Below, piece by piece: positions 1 to 8,358 of a stretch of DNA of 64,000 nucleotides (position 1 is the first letter of the stretch; each line of letters starts with the position of its first letter). The translations under genes and the position numbers were made by a program. Source of the stretch: Telmatospirillum sp. (GTDB taxonomy: Bacteria; Pseudomonadota; Alphaproteobacteria; CACIAM-22H2); NCBI GenBank assembly GCA_020248985.1, contig JADCGL010000024.1, positions 62,001 to 126,000 of the forward strand, written 5' to 3'. The notes beneath the pieces were generated by a model. It was not told the DNA's origin, made no database searches, and saw only the letters and a program-made list of their open reading frames with translations.

Positions 1-162
1 AACGTTCTTGATCAGCCGCAGGCGCCGCAAGCCCGGCGTTTCGAGCGGGATGATGCTGAGCGGCAGAATGTGGAGCGCGTCTTGGCCCTCGGCATCGTAC
101 TCGCCGACATTCATGTCGCCGGCAACCGCCGGGGGCGCTTCGGGTTCTTTAGCTTGTTCCAT
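1..162 (-). CDS. Hypothetical protein, 5' part only
   Basis: The first 54 codons of a minus-strand gene that runs off the left edge of the window. It starts at ATG 162, 60 bp downstream of the cheZ stop, so it probably belongs to the same transcript. The N-terminal 30 residues are acidic and rich in Ala, Pro and Glu. They are followed by the segment ALHILPLSIIPLETPGLRR, which looks like the start of a folded domain. No signal peptide or membrane segment is visible. I do not recognise the family. The position behind cheZ suggests a motility or signalling context, which is inference only. Confidence 0.6.
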   Translation of the reverse strand, partial: MEQAKEPEAPPAVAGDMNVGEYDAEGQDALHILPLSIIPLETPGLRRLRLIKNV

Positions 163-222
163 GATGAAGGCTTTTACGCCGTAAGAGGGGCAATGGCTAG
201 CCCCGATATGGCGGCTTTCGGC

Positions 223-1131
223 TCAGTCGAAGAGCTTGTCGATGTCGGCCTGCGAGGCGGTCGCGCCGCTCGGCGCGGCTGCCGGCGGCGGTGCCGCTGC
301 GGCTTTGGGGGCAGGTGCCGGTGCCGGAGGCGGTGCGGCGGCGGGGGCAGGGGCCGGCTTGGCGGCAGCTTGCGGCGGCGGCTCGGCGCGCGGGGCTGGC
401 GCGTCGAAACCGGCCCCGGACAGAAGCGCATCGATCTCGTCTTGCGTGCGCCCTTCGCCCGGCATCGCAGGCCCGTTGAGCAAATGGGCGTTTGGGCGCG
501 TGTCGGCGTTGGCGTCGGGCTTGGCGTCCGCGTTCGGCAGTTTGTCGAGGCCCCAGATCTCGACCATCGCGTTCACGCGCTGGTCGATGTAGCGCAGCGT
601 GTTGACGACCTTCGAGATGCGCTGGCCCGTGATGTCCTGGAACGAGCAGGCCGTGAAGATTTCGGTCGCCTGGTCGGTCAGCACCTGGCCCGCCTCGGCA
701 TGTTCTGCCGGCAGTTGGCCCGCGACTTCCATGATCCGCTCCGCGGCATTGAGAATGTCCGAGGTCGCGCGCTCGGTCGACGCGACGATTTGGTCGAGTT
801 CGCTCGTGGCGCTGTTGATGCGGTTGTTGGCGATCGAGTCCTTGGCATCCTTGTTGTGGATCGACGCGATTTCGTTTTTGGCCGCCTGGATGTGGGCCGC
901 CATGCTCTGCAGCTCGGCGCGCAGCACTTCGAGGCTCTGCGTTTCCTTGGCGCTCGCCATCTGCCGGATCGTCCATTCGCGGAACGAGGCGGCGATGCGC
1001 CGCGCCTCGTCGACCGCCACCACGCGCGTCCGCGCGTCGCGCGCGCGCAGAAAGGCGCGGCCGCGCGTGCTGTTCAGCAGCGCGTCTTCGATCGCGAAAT
1101 ATTCGTCGTCCGAAAGTTCGATTTTCGACAT
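223..1131 (-). CDS. cheZ: Chemotaxis phosphatase CheZ with two FliM-like tail motifs
   Basis: 302 aa. CheZ speeds dephosphorylation of CheY-P and so resets the flagellar switch. The helical region (about residues 20-195) carries the family signature QDITGQ at 165-170, whose last Gln corresponds to the catalytic glutamine of E. coli CheZ. The C-terminal third is a Pro/Ala-rich linker holding two short conserved motifs: TQDEIDALLSG (229-239) and SQADIDKLFD at the very C-terminus (293-302). The first is almost identical to the CheY-P-binding N-terminal peptide of FliM. The start at ATG 1131 precedes MSKIELSDDEYF; upstream in-frame Met codons belong to the shadow of the neighbouring gene. It lies 70 bp downstream of the dehydrogenase gene on the same strand. 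The family call is firm; binding of CheY by the tail motifs is inferred. Confidence 0.88.
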   Translation of the reverse strand: MSKIELSDDEYFAIEDALLNSTRGRAFLRARDARTRVVAVDEARRIAASFREWTIRQMASAKETQSLEVLRAELQSMAAHIQAAKNEIASIHNKDAKDSIANNRINSATSELDQIVASTERATSDILNAAERIMEVAGQLPAEHAEAGQVLTDQATEIFTACSFQDITGQRISKVVNTLRYIDQRVNAMVEIWGLDKLPNADAKPDANADTRPNAHLLNGPAMPGEGRTQDEIDALLSGAGFDAPAPRAEPPPQAAAKPAPAPAAAPPPAPAPAPKAAAAPPPAAAPSGATASQADIDKLFD

Positions 1132-1201
1132 TGCAGGTCCGCACGCGTTGAAGGGACAGAAAAGCGAGCCAGAAACTAGACTCGAAATAGCTAACTCGGA
1201 G

Positions 1202-2347
1202 TTAAATTTTTCCGGCCACCGCCGCGCGGTAGATTTCCGCGTAGTCGGCAGCGTCGAGCGGGCAGGGGTTGCCGCCTGCCGACGGATCGACGGCGGCCAT
1301 GGCGCCGATCTCGTCGGCGCGCGCGGCGTCGAGGCCCAGGGCGGCCAGGGCGGGCGGAATGGCGAGCTTGGCGCGGAATTCGAGAACCCAGGCCAAGACC
1401 GCGTCGAAATCGCCCGAAGCGAGATCCAGCGTGCGGGCAAGGATCGCCATCCGCCCCGCGATGGCCGCACGGTTGCGCTGCATCACATAGGGCAGCAGGA
1501 CCGCATTGGTAAGGCCGTGATGCGTGTCGAACAAGGCGCCGATCGGGTGGGCAAGGGCGTGCACGCCGCCCAGCCCCTTCTGGAACGCGACCGCCCCCAT
1601 GCTGGCGGCGGCCTGCATCTGCGCGCGCGCCTCGAGGTCGGCCCCGTTCGCGAAAGCGCGCGGCAGCCATGTTTTGATGAGCCGCATGCCTTCGAGCGCG
1701 ATGCCGTCGGCCATCGGATGGAAGCCGGGGGCGCAGAACGCTTCGAAGCAATGGACGAACGCGTCGATGCCGGTCGCGGCCGTGAGGTTCGCCGGCAAAC
1801 CGACGGTCAGCTCCGGATCGAGGATCACGATCCCCGGCATCATTTTGGGATGGAAGATGATCTTTTTGACATGCGCGGTCTCGTCTGTGATGACCGAGGC
1901 GCGGCCCGTCTCCGAGCCCGTGCCCGAGGTGGTCGGCACGGCGACGACCGGCACCATCGCATCCGGATCGACGCGTTTGAAATTGTCGCCGACATCCTCG
2001 AAATCGAACAAAGGACGCGTCTGACGTGCCATCAAGGCGATCGCCTTTGCGGCGTCGAGGCCCGAGCCGCCGCCGAACGCGATCACGCCGTCGTGGCCGC
2101 CGGCTTTGAGGGCGGCAACGCCGGCCGCGACGTTGCTGCCCGTCGGATTGCCGCGCACGTCGGCGAACATGAGCGCCCCCGTTGCGGCCAGCGCTTGGCC
2201 GACCATGGCGGTTGCGGCAAGGCCTTTGTCGGTTACGAGCAAGGGCTTGGCGATGCCGAGGCGTTTGCATGCGGCCGGCAGTTCGGCGACGCGGCCGGGG
2301 CCCGCCCAGATGGTCGTCGGATAGTTCCAATTGGCCTTGGGCGCCAT
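1202..2347 (-). CDS. Iron-containing (group III) alcohol dehydrogenase
   Basis: 381 aa, the usual length for group III metal-dependent NAD(P) alcohol dehydrogenases. Visible motifs are the dinucleotide loop GGGSG (92-96), PTTSGTGSE (138-146), and metal ligands matching those of the lactaldehyde reductase FucO: Asp195, His199, His263 and His277. It interconverts a short alcohol (or omega-hydroxy acid) and the matching aldehyde in the cytosol. It is the last gene of a four-gene minus operon and starts 13 bp after the glutamine synthetase-like gene. In that context a plausible substrate is the aldehyde or semialdehyde produced by the class III aminotransferase at the head of the operon. That is inference; the sequence does not fix the substrate. 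Confidence 0.88.
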   Translation of the reverse strand: MAPKANWNYPTTIWAGPGRVAELPAACKRLGIAKPLLVTDKGLAATAMVGQALAATGALMFADVRGNPTGSNVAAGVAALKAGGHDGVIAFGGGSGLDAAKAIALMARQTRPLFDFEDVGDNFKRVDPDAMVPVVAVPTTSGTGSETGRASVITDETAHVKKIIFHPKMMPGIVILDPELTVGLPANLTAATGIDAFVHCFEAFCAPGFHPMADGIALEGMRLIKTWLPRAFANGADLEARAQMQAAASMGAVAFQKGLGGVHALAHPIGALFDTHHGLTNAVLLPYVMQRNRAAIAGRMAILARTLDLASGDFDAVLAWVLEFRAKLAIPPALAALGLDAARADEIGAMAAVDPSAGGNPCPLDAADYAEIYRAAVAGKI

Positions 2348-2360
2348 TGCGGTCGGTTCC

Positions 2361-3728
2361 TCAGATGATCTCGAAATAGCGCTGCAGCTGCCAATCGGTG
2401 ACGGCTTTGTCGGCCTCGCGCTGCTCCCAGTCGCGGCTCGCGGCGTAGTGCGCCACGAACTGTTCGCCGAACAGGTTCTTGGCGGCGTCGGAGGCCGCCA
2501 GCCTTGCAGCCGCAGCACCCAAGGTGCGCGGCAGTTTGAGGGTTTCCGGCGGCGCGACGTCGTACGCGTTGCCCGCGATGGGTTCGCTCGGCTCGATGCG
2601 ATGTTCAATACCCCAGAGCCCTGAGCCCAAGGCGGCGGCAAGCCCGATGTACGGATTGATGTCGGCAGCCGCGATGCGGTACTCGACGCGCTGCGAAGAC
2701 GGCCCGCCCGGGATCGCGCGCAAGGCCGTAGTGCGGTTCTCGATGCCCCAATGGCTTGCCGTCGGCGCCCAGAAGCCCGGCACAAGGCGCGTGTAGGAAT
2801 TGACCGTGCAGGCGACCATGGCCAAGAGTTCGGGCATCAGACGCTGCTGGCCGCCGATGAAATGGCGCATCGTCTGCGAAATGCCGCTGGGTGCGTTTGC
2901 GTCGTGGAAAACCGGGTTGCCGTTCTTGTCCTGCAGCGACAGATGCAGATGGCCCGACTGGCCCGGCCAATCGTGCGACCATTTGGCCATGAACGTCGCC
3001 ATGCGGTTCTGGCGCTGCGCGTAGATTTTCGTGAAGGTCTTGAACAGGCTCGCCTTGTCCGCAGCTGCAAGCACGTCGTCGTAGAGAAGGGCCGCTTCGA
3101 GCACGCCCGCACCCGTTTCTGTGTGCAAGCCTTCGATCGGCACATCCATGGCGCGCATCGTCTCGAGCAGGCCGTGGTAGAACTCGGCGTGCACGGAGCT
3201 GCGCAGCATCGAATAGCCGAAGAAGCCGGGCGTGAGCGTCTTGAGGCCGCGATAGTTCTTCTCGCGCACCGAGACGGGATTTTCTTCGAACACGAAGAAC
3301 TCGAACTCGGCTGCCGCCTTGGCGGCAAAGCCCATCTCGGCCGCGCGGGCGACGACGCGGCGCAACAGCCCGCGCGGGCACAAGGCTTCGGCCTTGCCTG
3401 CGAATTCGGCGAGGAACAGCAGGGTCGACGGTTCGAACGGCAAAACGCGGCACGTGTCGGGCAGCACGCGTACGGGCGCGTCCGGATAGGCCGTGTGCCA
3501 GCCCGTGTAGGTGCCGTTGTCGTAGAGCTGGTCGTTCGAATCCCAGCCCAGCACCACGTCGCAGAAACCGAAGCCTGATTTGAGTACGCTCGCGAATTTC
3601 TCGCGCGCGAGATACTTGCCGCGCATGACGCCGTCGACGTCGAACAGGCCGACTTTGACGTTGTCGATGCTGCGCTGTTCGAGGAGGGCGGCCGCCTGCT
3701 CGGCCGTCTTGACGCTGCGGGGATTCAT
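2361..3728 (-). CDS. Glutamine synthetase-family amide ligase (PuuA-like)
   Basis: 455 aa, in the range of glutamine synthetase paralogues such as gamma-glutamylpolyamine synthetases rather than the GlnA housekeeping form. The N-terminal beta-grasp region contains GLFDVDGVMRGKYL. The catalytic domain has the metal-binding AAEFEFFVF, the HLHLS segment in place of the usual glutamate-binding histidine loop, and the ATP/phosphate-binding stretch around NRTTALRAIPGG and RVEYRIAAADINPY. It should join glutamate (or another acid) to an amine with ATP. It lies 24 bp after hemA and 13 bp before the alcohol dehydrogenase gene. With the operon's aminotransferase it recalls glutamylated-polyamine catabolism, but aldehyde dehydrogenase and gamma-glutamyl hydrolase genes of that pathway are not present here. 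The substrate is unknown. Confidence 0.85.
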   Translation of the reverse strand: MNPRSVKTAEQAAALLEQRSIDNVKVGLFDVDGVMRGKYLAREKFASVLKSGFGFCDVVLGWDSNDQLYDNGTYTGWHTAYPDAPVRVLPDTCRVLPFEPSTLLFLAEFAGKAEALCPRGLLRRVVARAAEMGFAAKAAAEFEFFVFEENPVSVREKNYRGLKTLTPGFFGYSMLRSSVHAEFYHGLLETMRAMDVPIEGLHTETGAGVLEAALLYDDVLAAADKASLFKTFTKIYAQRQNRMATFMAKWSHDWPGQSGHLHLSLQDKNGNPVFHDANAPSGISQTMRHFIGGQQRLMPELLAMVACTVNSYTRLVPGFWAPTASHWGIENRTTALRAIPGGPSSQRVEYRIAAADINPYIGLAAALGSGLWGIEHRIEPSEPIAGNAYDVAPPETLKLPRTLGAAAARLAASDAAKNLFGEQFVAHYAASRDWEQREADKAVTDWQLQRYFEII

Positions 3729-3752
3729 CGGACTTTCCAGAGCGAGAATTGT

Positions 3753-4970
3753 TCAGGCCGCGCGGCGCAGCGCAAGCCGGCTCCACACATCGACGACCGC
3801 TTCGACGAGCCGGTCCATCAATGCATCGTCGTGGAACGGCGTTGCCGTTATGCGCAGGCGCTCGGTGCCGCGCGGCACGGTCGGGAAATTGATCGGCTGC
3901 ACGTAGATGCCGTGGCGCAGCAAGAGCTCGTCGCTGGCCTGCTTGGCCAGGCGCGCGTCGCCGACCATCAGCGGCACGATATGCGTGACCGACGGCATGA
4001 CCGGCATGCCCGCCGCCGTCAGCAGCCGCTTGAGGCGTGCAGCCCGCTCGGCGAGCTTTTCGCGCGCGGCATTGTTCTGCTTGAGGTGCCGGATCGAGGC
4101 GCGGGCCCCTGCGGCCACCACGGGCGGCATCGAGCTCGAGAAGATGAAGCCGGGGGCCGTGCTGCGCACGGCGTCGCACAGCGACGTCGTGGCGGCAATA
4201 TAGCCGCCGACCACCCCGAAACCTTTGGCGAGCGTGCCTTGCACGATGTCGAGGCGGGCTTGCGCCCCGTCGCGCTCGGAGATGCCGGCTCCGCGCGCGC
4301 CGTAAAGGCCGACCGCGTGCACCTCGTCGAGATACGTCATCGCGTCGTATTTTTCGGCAAGGTCGCAGAAGGCGTGGATCGGCGACACGTCGCCGTCCAT
4401 CGAATAGACGCTCTCGAACGCGATCAGCTTGGGCCGGCCCGGTTCGACAGATTTGAGCTGGATTTCGAGATCGGCCGCATCGTTGTGGCGGAAGATGCGC
4501 TTTTCCGAGCCCGAATGGCGCATGCCTTCGATCATCGAGGCGTGGTTCAGCGCGTCCGACAGGATCACGAGGCCCGGCATCAGGCGGCCGAGGGCCGAAA
4601 GCGTGGCCTCGTTGGCGCTGTAGCCCGAGCCGAAAATGAGGGCGGCGGGCTTGGCATGCAGATCGGCGAGCTCGCGCTCGAGCAGCACATGCTGGTGGTT
4701 GGTGCCCGAAATGTTGCGCGTACCGCCCGCACCCGCACCGTTGCTGTCGAGCGCTTCGTGCATGGCTTTGAGCGTGTCGGGATGCTGGCCCATGCCGAGA
4801 TAGTCGTTCGAGCACCACACCACGATGTCGCGCGGGCCGTCGGGCGAATGCCACACGGCGTGCGGAAACCTGCCGCATACGCGCTCGAGTTCGGCAAACA
4901 CGCGGTAGCGCCCTTCGGCCTTCAAGGCGCCGATCGCGTCGGAGAAATAACGGTCGTAGTCGCGTCGCAT
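3753..4970 (-). CDS. hemA: 5-aminolevulinate synthase
   Basis: 405 aa, the normal length. A PLP enzyme that condenses glycine and succinyl-CoA to 5-aminolevulinate, the first step of tetrapyrrole synthesis in alphaproteobacteria. The N-terminus has the ALAS-type [10 protein letters not shown] and [13 protein letters not shown]. Further motifs are [22 protein letters not shown] (215-221), the Schiff-base lysine at 249 in [13 protein letters not shown], and the C-terminal [17 protein letters not shown] typical of ALAS rather than of 2-amino-3-ketobutyrate CoA ligase. Start at ATG 4970. It sits between a class III aminotransferase (23 bp upstream) and a glutamine synthetase-like gene (24 bp downstream). 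That is an unusual home for a haem gene and makes a dedicated, non-housekeeping ALAS possible. Confidence 0.93.
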   Translation of the reverse strand: MRRDYDRYFSDAIGALKAEGRYRVFAELERVCGRFPHAVWHSPDGPRDIVVWCSNDYLGMGQHPDTLKAMHEALDSNGAGAGGTRNISGTNHQHVLLERELADLHAKPAALIFGSGYSANEATLSALGRLMPGLVILSDALNHASMIEGMRHSGSEKRIFRHNDAADLEIQLKSVEPGRPKLIAFESVYSMDGDVSPIHAFCDLAEKYDAMTYLDEVHAVGLYGARGAGISERDGAQARLDIVQGTLAKGFGVVGGYIAATTSLCDAVRSTAPGFIFSSSMPPVVAAGARASIRHLKQNNAAREKLAERAARLKRLLTAAGMPVMPSVTHIVPLMVGDARLAKQASDELLLRHGIYVQPINFPTVPRGTERLRITATPFHDDALMDRLVEAVVDVWSRLALRRAA

Positions 4971-4993
4971 GGTGGTCGGTCCTTGCGTTCGGA

Positions 4994-6391
4994 TCAGTCG
5001 ATGAAGCCTTTGGCCTTGGCGGCTTGCGTGCCTTCGGCAATGCCTTTGGCGAAGCGCTTGAACAGTTCGTCGATGCCCGCCTCGTCGATGATCAGCGGCG
5101 GGCACACGGCCAGGCGGTTGTCGAACAGCGGGCGCACCATCAAGCCGTTGGCTTCGCAGGCTTTGGCGATCAGCGGGGCGACCGCTTGGCTCGGTTCGAA
5201 CATGGTCTTGCTGGCCTTGTCTTTGACAAGCTGCAGGCCGCCGATGAGGCCCACACCCTTGGCCTCACCGACAATAGGCGCGTCGGCGAGCCCGGCAAGG
5301 GCTGCCTGGAACCGGGGCGCCATGCGCCGCACATGGCCCACCATGTCGCGCTCTTCGTAGATCGCCAGAGTCTCGACGGCGACGGCGGCGGGCACGGGGT
5401 GTGCGGAATAGGTGTAGCCGTGGCCGAACGTGCCGATCTTGGCGCTGTTGGCCTGCATGGCGGCATAGACGGGCTCGGAGATCAGCACGGCCGAGATCGG
5501 CATATAGGCCGAGGACAGCGCCTTGGCGCAGGTCAGGATGTCGGGCTCGATGCCGTAAGTCTGGCTGCCCCACATATTGCCCGTGCGCCCGAAGCCGCAG
5601 ATCACCTCGTCGGCAACGAGCAGAATGCCGTATTTGCGCAAAACGGCCTGGATCTTCGGGAAGTAGCCCGCCGGCGGCACGATGGCGCCGCCCGCCCCCA
5701 TGACGGGCTCGGCGAACATCGCCACGATGGTTTCGGGATCTTCAGCCAGAATCAGCTTTTCGAGATTTTCGGCAAGCCGCGTCGAATATTGTTCCTCGCT
5801 CTCGCCGGGCAGGCCGCCGCGATAGAAATGCGGCGTCTCGGCATAGGCGACGGGGAAGATCGGCAGATCGAAATCGCGCTGGTTCGCGGGCAGCTTGGTC
5901 AGCGACGCCGCCGCGATCGTGACGCCGTGATAGGCCTTCTCGCGGCTCAGGATCTTCTTGCGTTTGGGCGTGCCGTTGGCGTTGGCGATGTACCACAGGA
6001 TCTTGATCGCCGTATCGTTGGCTTCCGAGCCCGAATTGGCGAAGAAGACCTTCGACATCGGCACGGGAGCCAGTTCCTTGAGCTTCTCGGCCAGCACGAT
6101 GCCGGGTTCGTGCGATTTGCCCGCGAAGATATGGTAGAAGGGCAACTGGCGCATTTGGCGATGGGCGGCATCGGCGAGGCGCGGCTCGTCGAAGCCGAGC
6201 GACGCGCACCATAGGCCCGCAAGCCCCTCGATATACTCCTTGCCGTTGTCGTCCACGACATAGATGCCGCGTCCCTTGGCCATCACGACCGGACCGTCGG
6301 TCTCGTGCGCACGCAAATTCGTGTAGGGATGCACAAGGGCTGCGATGTCGCGGGCGGCAAGCGAGTTGCCGCGCGGGCGTTGGTCGTTCAT
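4994..6391 (-). CDS. Class III omega-aminotransferase
   Basis: 465 aa PLP-dependent transaminase of the ornithine/GABA/putrescine-pyruvate group. It has [12 protein letters not shown] (about 56-67), [13 protein letters not shown] (117-128, phosphate binding), the PLP-contacting [11 protein letters not shown] (261-271), and the catalytic lysine at about 290 in [12 protein letters not shown]. It moves the terminal amino group of an amine or omega-amino acid to pyruvate or 2-oxoglutarate. It is the first gene of the minus operon, with start ATG 6391. Upstream is a 285-bp divergent region shared with the peptide-type ABC importer. Close relatives act on putrescine, taurine or beta-alanine, and the sequence alone does not choose between them. 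Confidence 0.9.
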   Translation of the reverse strand: MNDQRPRGNSLAARDIAALVHPYTNLRAHETDGPVVMAKGRGIYVVDDNGKEYIEGLAGLWCASLGFDEPRLADAAHRQMRQLPFYHIFAGKSHEPGIVLAEKLKELAPVPMSKVFFANSGSEANDTAIKILWYIANANGTPKRKKILSREKAYHGVTIAAASLTKLPANQRDFDLPIFPVAYAETPHFYRGGLPGESEEQYSTRLAENLEKLILAEDPETIVAMFAEPVMGAGGAIVPPAGYFPKIQAVLRKYGILLVADEVICGFGRTGNMWGSQTYGIEPDILTCAKALSSAYMPISAVLISEPVYAAMQANSAKIGTFGHGYTYSAHPVPAAVAVETLAIYEERDMVGHVRRMAPRFQAALAGLADAPIVGEAKGVGLIGGLQLVKDKASKTMFEPSQAVAPLIAKACEANGLMVRPLFDNRLAVCPPLIIDEAGIDELFKRFAKGIAEGTQAAKAKGFID

Positions 6392-6676
6392 TTTTCTATC
6401 CCCCTCTTGCGCAAACCTTAGCGCAGCCCGCATGCGGTTGTCCCGTGCTGCAAGGTTCGACAAGTGTTCCCGCACTTGCCTAATTGCGCGGCAAAATTCC
6501 ATTGATTTGTGCGACCAACGCGTTACGAAGAGGGCCTTGCGAATTGCGAACTTGGCACGAAAGCTGCCAAGCCAGCGGTTCGTATCCGCGCTCGGCGTGT
6601 TTCGCGTCGAGCCGGACAACCTTTGAGCCGAATCCCCCCAACCTTGCGTTCGCGCAAGGTGTTCAACGGAGGCACC
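6392..6676. promoter_or_regulatory. Divergent intergenic region with an inverted repeat
   Basis: This stretch must hold the promoters of both the aminotransferase-hemA operon (minus) and the peptide-type importer (plus). It contains a perfect inverted repeat CAAGTG-6 nt-CACTTG at 6461-6478, a size typical of a regulator-binding site. No regulator gene lies next to it, and no strong consensus -35/-10 pair stands out. The right end holds a separate hairpin at 6641-6660. That the repeat is an operator is inferred. Confidence 0.4.
6641..6660 (+). other. Leader hairpin with UUCG loop before the importer
   Basis: An 8-bp perfect stem ACCTTGCG/CGCAAGGT around the tetraloop TTCG. It ends 16 nt before the start of the binding-protein gene and directly precedes its Shine-Dalgarno sequence (ACGGAGG). 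No T-run follows, so it is unlikely to be a terminator. It could protect the 5' end of the mRNA or tune translation of the binding protein. Confidence 0.55.
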
Positions 6677-8281
6677 ATGAAAAACCAATCTCGTTTCGCG
6701 CGCCTGGCGTTTGTCGCTGCGGCTGCCGGAACGCTCGCGTTCGGCGCATTGCCGAACGCCGAGGCCAAAACCTTCCGCATGTCCGTGTCGGGCGACGCCA
6801 ACACCATGGACCCGCACTCGCAGAATGCGGGCAACGTCACGCTCGTGCTGCGCCAGATCTACGAACCGCTGGTGCAGCGCGGCAAAAACATGGAACTGCA
6901 GCCGGCCTTGGCTGTGCGCTGGACTTTGATGGAGCCGACGCGCTGGCGCTTCAATCTGCGCCCCGACGTGAAGTTCTCGAACGGCAACGCCTTCGACGCA
7001 GACGATGTGGTCTTCTCGATCCAGCGTTCGCTGCACGAATTCTCGAACTACGGCATCTTCACCGACACGATCGCCGAAGCGCGCAAGATCGACGCGCTGA
7101 CGGTCGACATCGTCACGAAGGTTCCCGACCCGGTGCTGATCGACAAGCTCACCCAAGTCTACATGATGGACAAGGAGTGGAGCGAAGCCAACAACGCCAC
7201 GCGGCCGCAGAATGTACGCGGCCGTGAAGACAGCTTCACCGGCCGCAACACGATGGGCACCGGCCCGTTCGTGCAGCGCAGCCGCGAGCCCGACGTCCGC
7301 ACCGTAATGGTGCAGAACCCGACCTGGTGGAACAACGCCGCGCGCGAAGGCAACGTGACCGAACTCGTGTTCCAGCCGATCGCGTCGGCTGCGACGCGCA
7401 CGGCGGCGTTGCGCTCGGGCGAGATCGACTTCGTGCTCGACCCGCCGGTGCAGGACATCGCCCAGCTTGGCGCCGCTCCCGGCCTCAAGATCGTCTCGGG
7501 CCCCGAAGTGCGCACGATTTTCATCGCGTTCGACACGAGCCGCGACGAGCTGCTCTATTCGTCGGTCAAGGGCCGCAATCCGTTCAAGGACGTGCGCGTC
7601 CGTTTGGCGATGTACCATGCGGTCAATATCGACGCGATCCACACGCGTGTGATGCGGGGCCAATCCGTCAACACGGGGGCGCTCTATCCCGACACGGTCA
7701 CCGGCCACACCAAGACCTGGGACAAGCGCTATCCGTTCAACGTCGCCGAGGCGCGCAATCTGATGCGCCAGGCCGGATATCCGGACGGCTTCGAGATCAC
7801 CTTCGACTGCCCGAACAACCGCTACATCAACGACGAGGCGATCTGCCAAGCGCTCGTCGCGATGTGGGCGCAGATCGGCATCAAGGCGAACTTGAACGCG
7901 ATGCCGCTCGCCACGTACTTCCCGAAGGTCCAGCGCGACGATTCCTCGCTCTATCTGCTGGGCTGGGGCGTGCCCACGCTCGACGCGCTCTATTCGCTGC
8001 AGTCGCTCATCCGCACGCGCGACGGCCAGCCGGGCAACGGCATCTGGAACCACGGCCGCTTCTCCGATCCGGATTTCGACAAGGTCATCGACGCGGTCAA
8101 GCTCGAGACCAACGTGGCCGCGCGCAACAAGCTGATCGACGAGTTCAACAAGCTCTACCACGAGCGCGTGCCGCATCTGCCGCTTCACCACCAGGTGATT
8201 CCGTGGGCGATGCGCTCGAACATCGATCTCGTGCACAGCCCGCTCAACCAGCTCGAAGTCAAGTGGGTCAAGGTTAACTGA
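6677..8281 (+). CDS. Peptide-type ABC importer, periplasmic binding protein
   Basis: 534 aa, family 5 extracellular solute-binding protein (DppA/OppA group). A Sec signal peptide covers about residues 1-30 and ends NAEA before Lys31. The mature part opens with the family pattern MSVSGDANTMDPHSQNAGNV and contains WRFNLRPDVKFSNGNAFDADDV, the usual ligand-domain core. Start ATG 6677 has a strong ribosome site (GGAGG, 5 nt away). It heads a five-gene operon with two permeases and two ATPases, so the importer is complete. A 27-nt hairpin follows the stop. The substrate is not readable from sequence. The divergent ALA-synthase operon makes a small amino compound, a dipeptide or 5-aminolevulinate reasonable candidates. 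Confidence 0.92.
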   Translation: MKNQSRFARLAFVAAAAGTLAFGALPNAEAKTFRMSVSGDANTMDPHSQNAGNVTLVLRQIYEPLVQRGKNMELQPALAVRWTLMEPTRWRFNLRPDVKFSNGNAFDADDVVFSIQRSLHEFSNYGIFTDTIAEARKIDALTVDIVTKVPDPVLIDKLTQVYMMDKEWSEANNATRPQNVRGREDSFTGRNTMGTGPFVQRSREPDVRTVMVQNPTWWNNAAREGNVTELVFQPIASAATRTAALRSGEIDFVLDPPVQDIAQLGAAPGLKIVSGPEVRTIFIAFDTSRDELLYSSVKGRNPFKDVRVRLAMYHAVNIDAIHTRVMRGQSVNTGALYPDTVTGHTKTWDKRYPFNVAEARNLMRQAGYPDGFEITFDCPNNRYINDEAICQALVAMWAQIGIKANLNAMPLATYFPKVQRDDSSLYLLGWGVPTLDALYSLQSLIRTRDGQPGNGIWNHGRFSDPDFDKVIDAVKLETNVAARNKLIDEFNKLYHERVPHLPLHHQVIPWAMRSNIDLVHSPLNQLEVKWVKVN

Positions 8282-8296
8282 CCGATCGCTTGGAAG

Positions 8297-8323
8297 CTCC
8301 GGACGGCCTCGCGCCGTCCGGAG
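8297..8323 (+). terminator. Intercistronic hairpin after the binding-protein gene
   Basis: A perfect 10-bp stem CTCCGGACGG/CCGTCCGGAG with a 7-nt loop, followed by the pyrimidine-rich TCTTCTCTCC. It begins 15 nt after the binding-protein stop and 35 nt before the first permease. Such hairpins often cause partial termination or protect the upstream mRNA, so that binding protein is made in excess over membrane parts. That role is inferred here. Confidence 0.65.
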
Positions 8324-8358
8324 TCTTCTCTCCGAAGCTGCGAAAGGCCGGCTGAACC

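Noticed and set aside
4994-8236. A 1080-residue minus-strand frame joining the aminotransferase to a long N-terminal part
   Set aside because: The upstream 615 residues are antisense to the importer binding-protein gene and rich in Arg, His and Val. The true start is ATG 6391.
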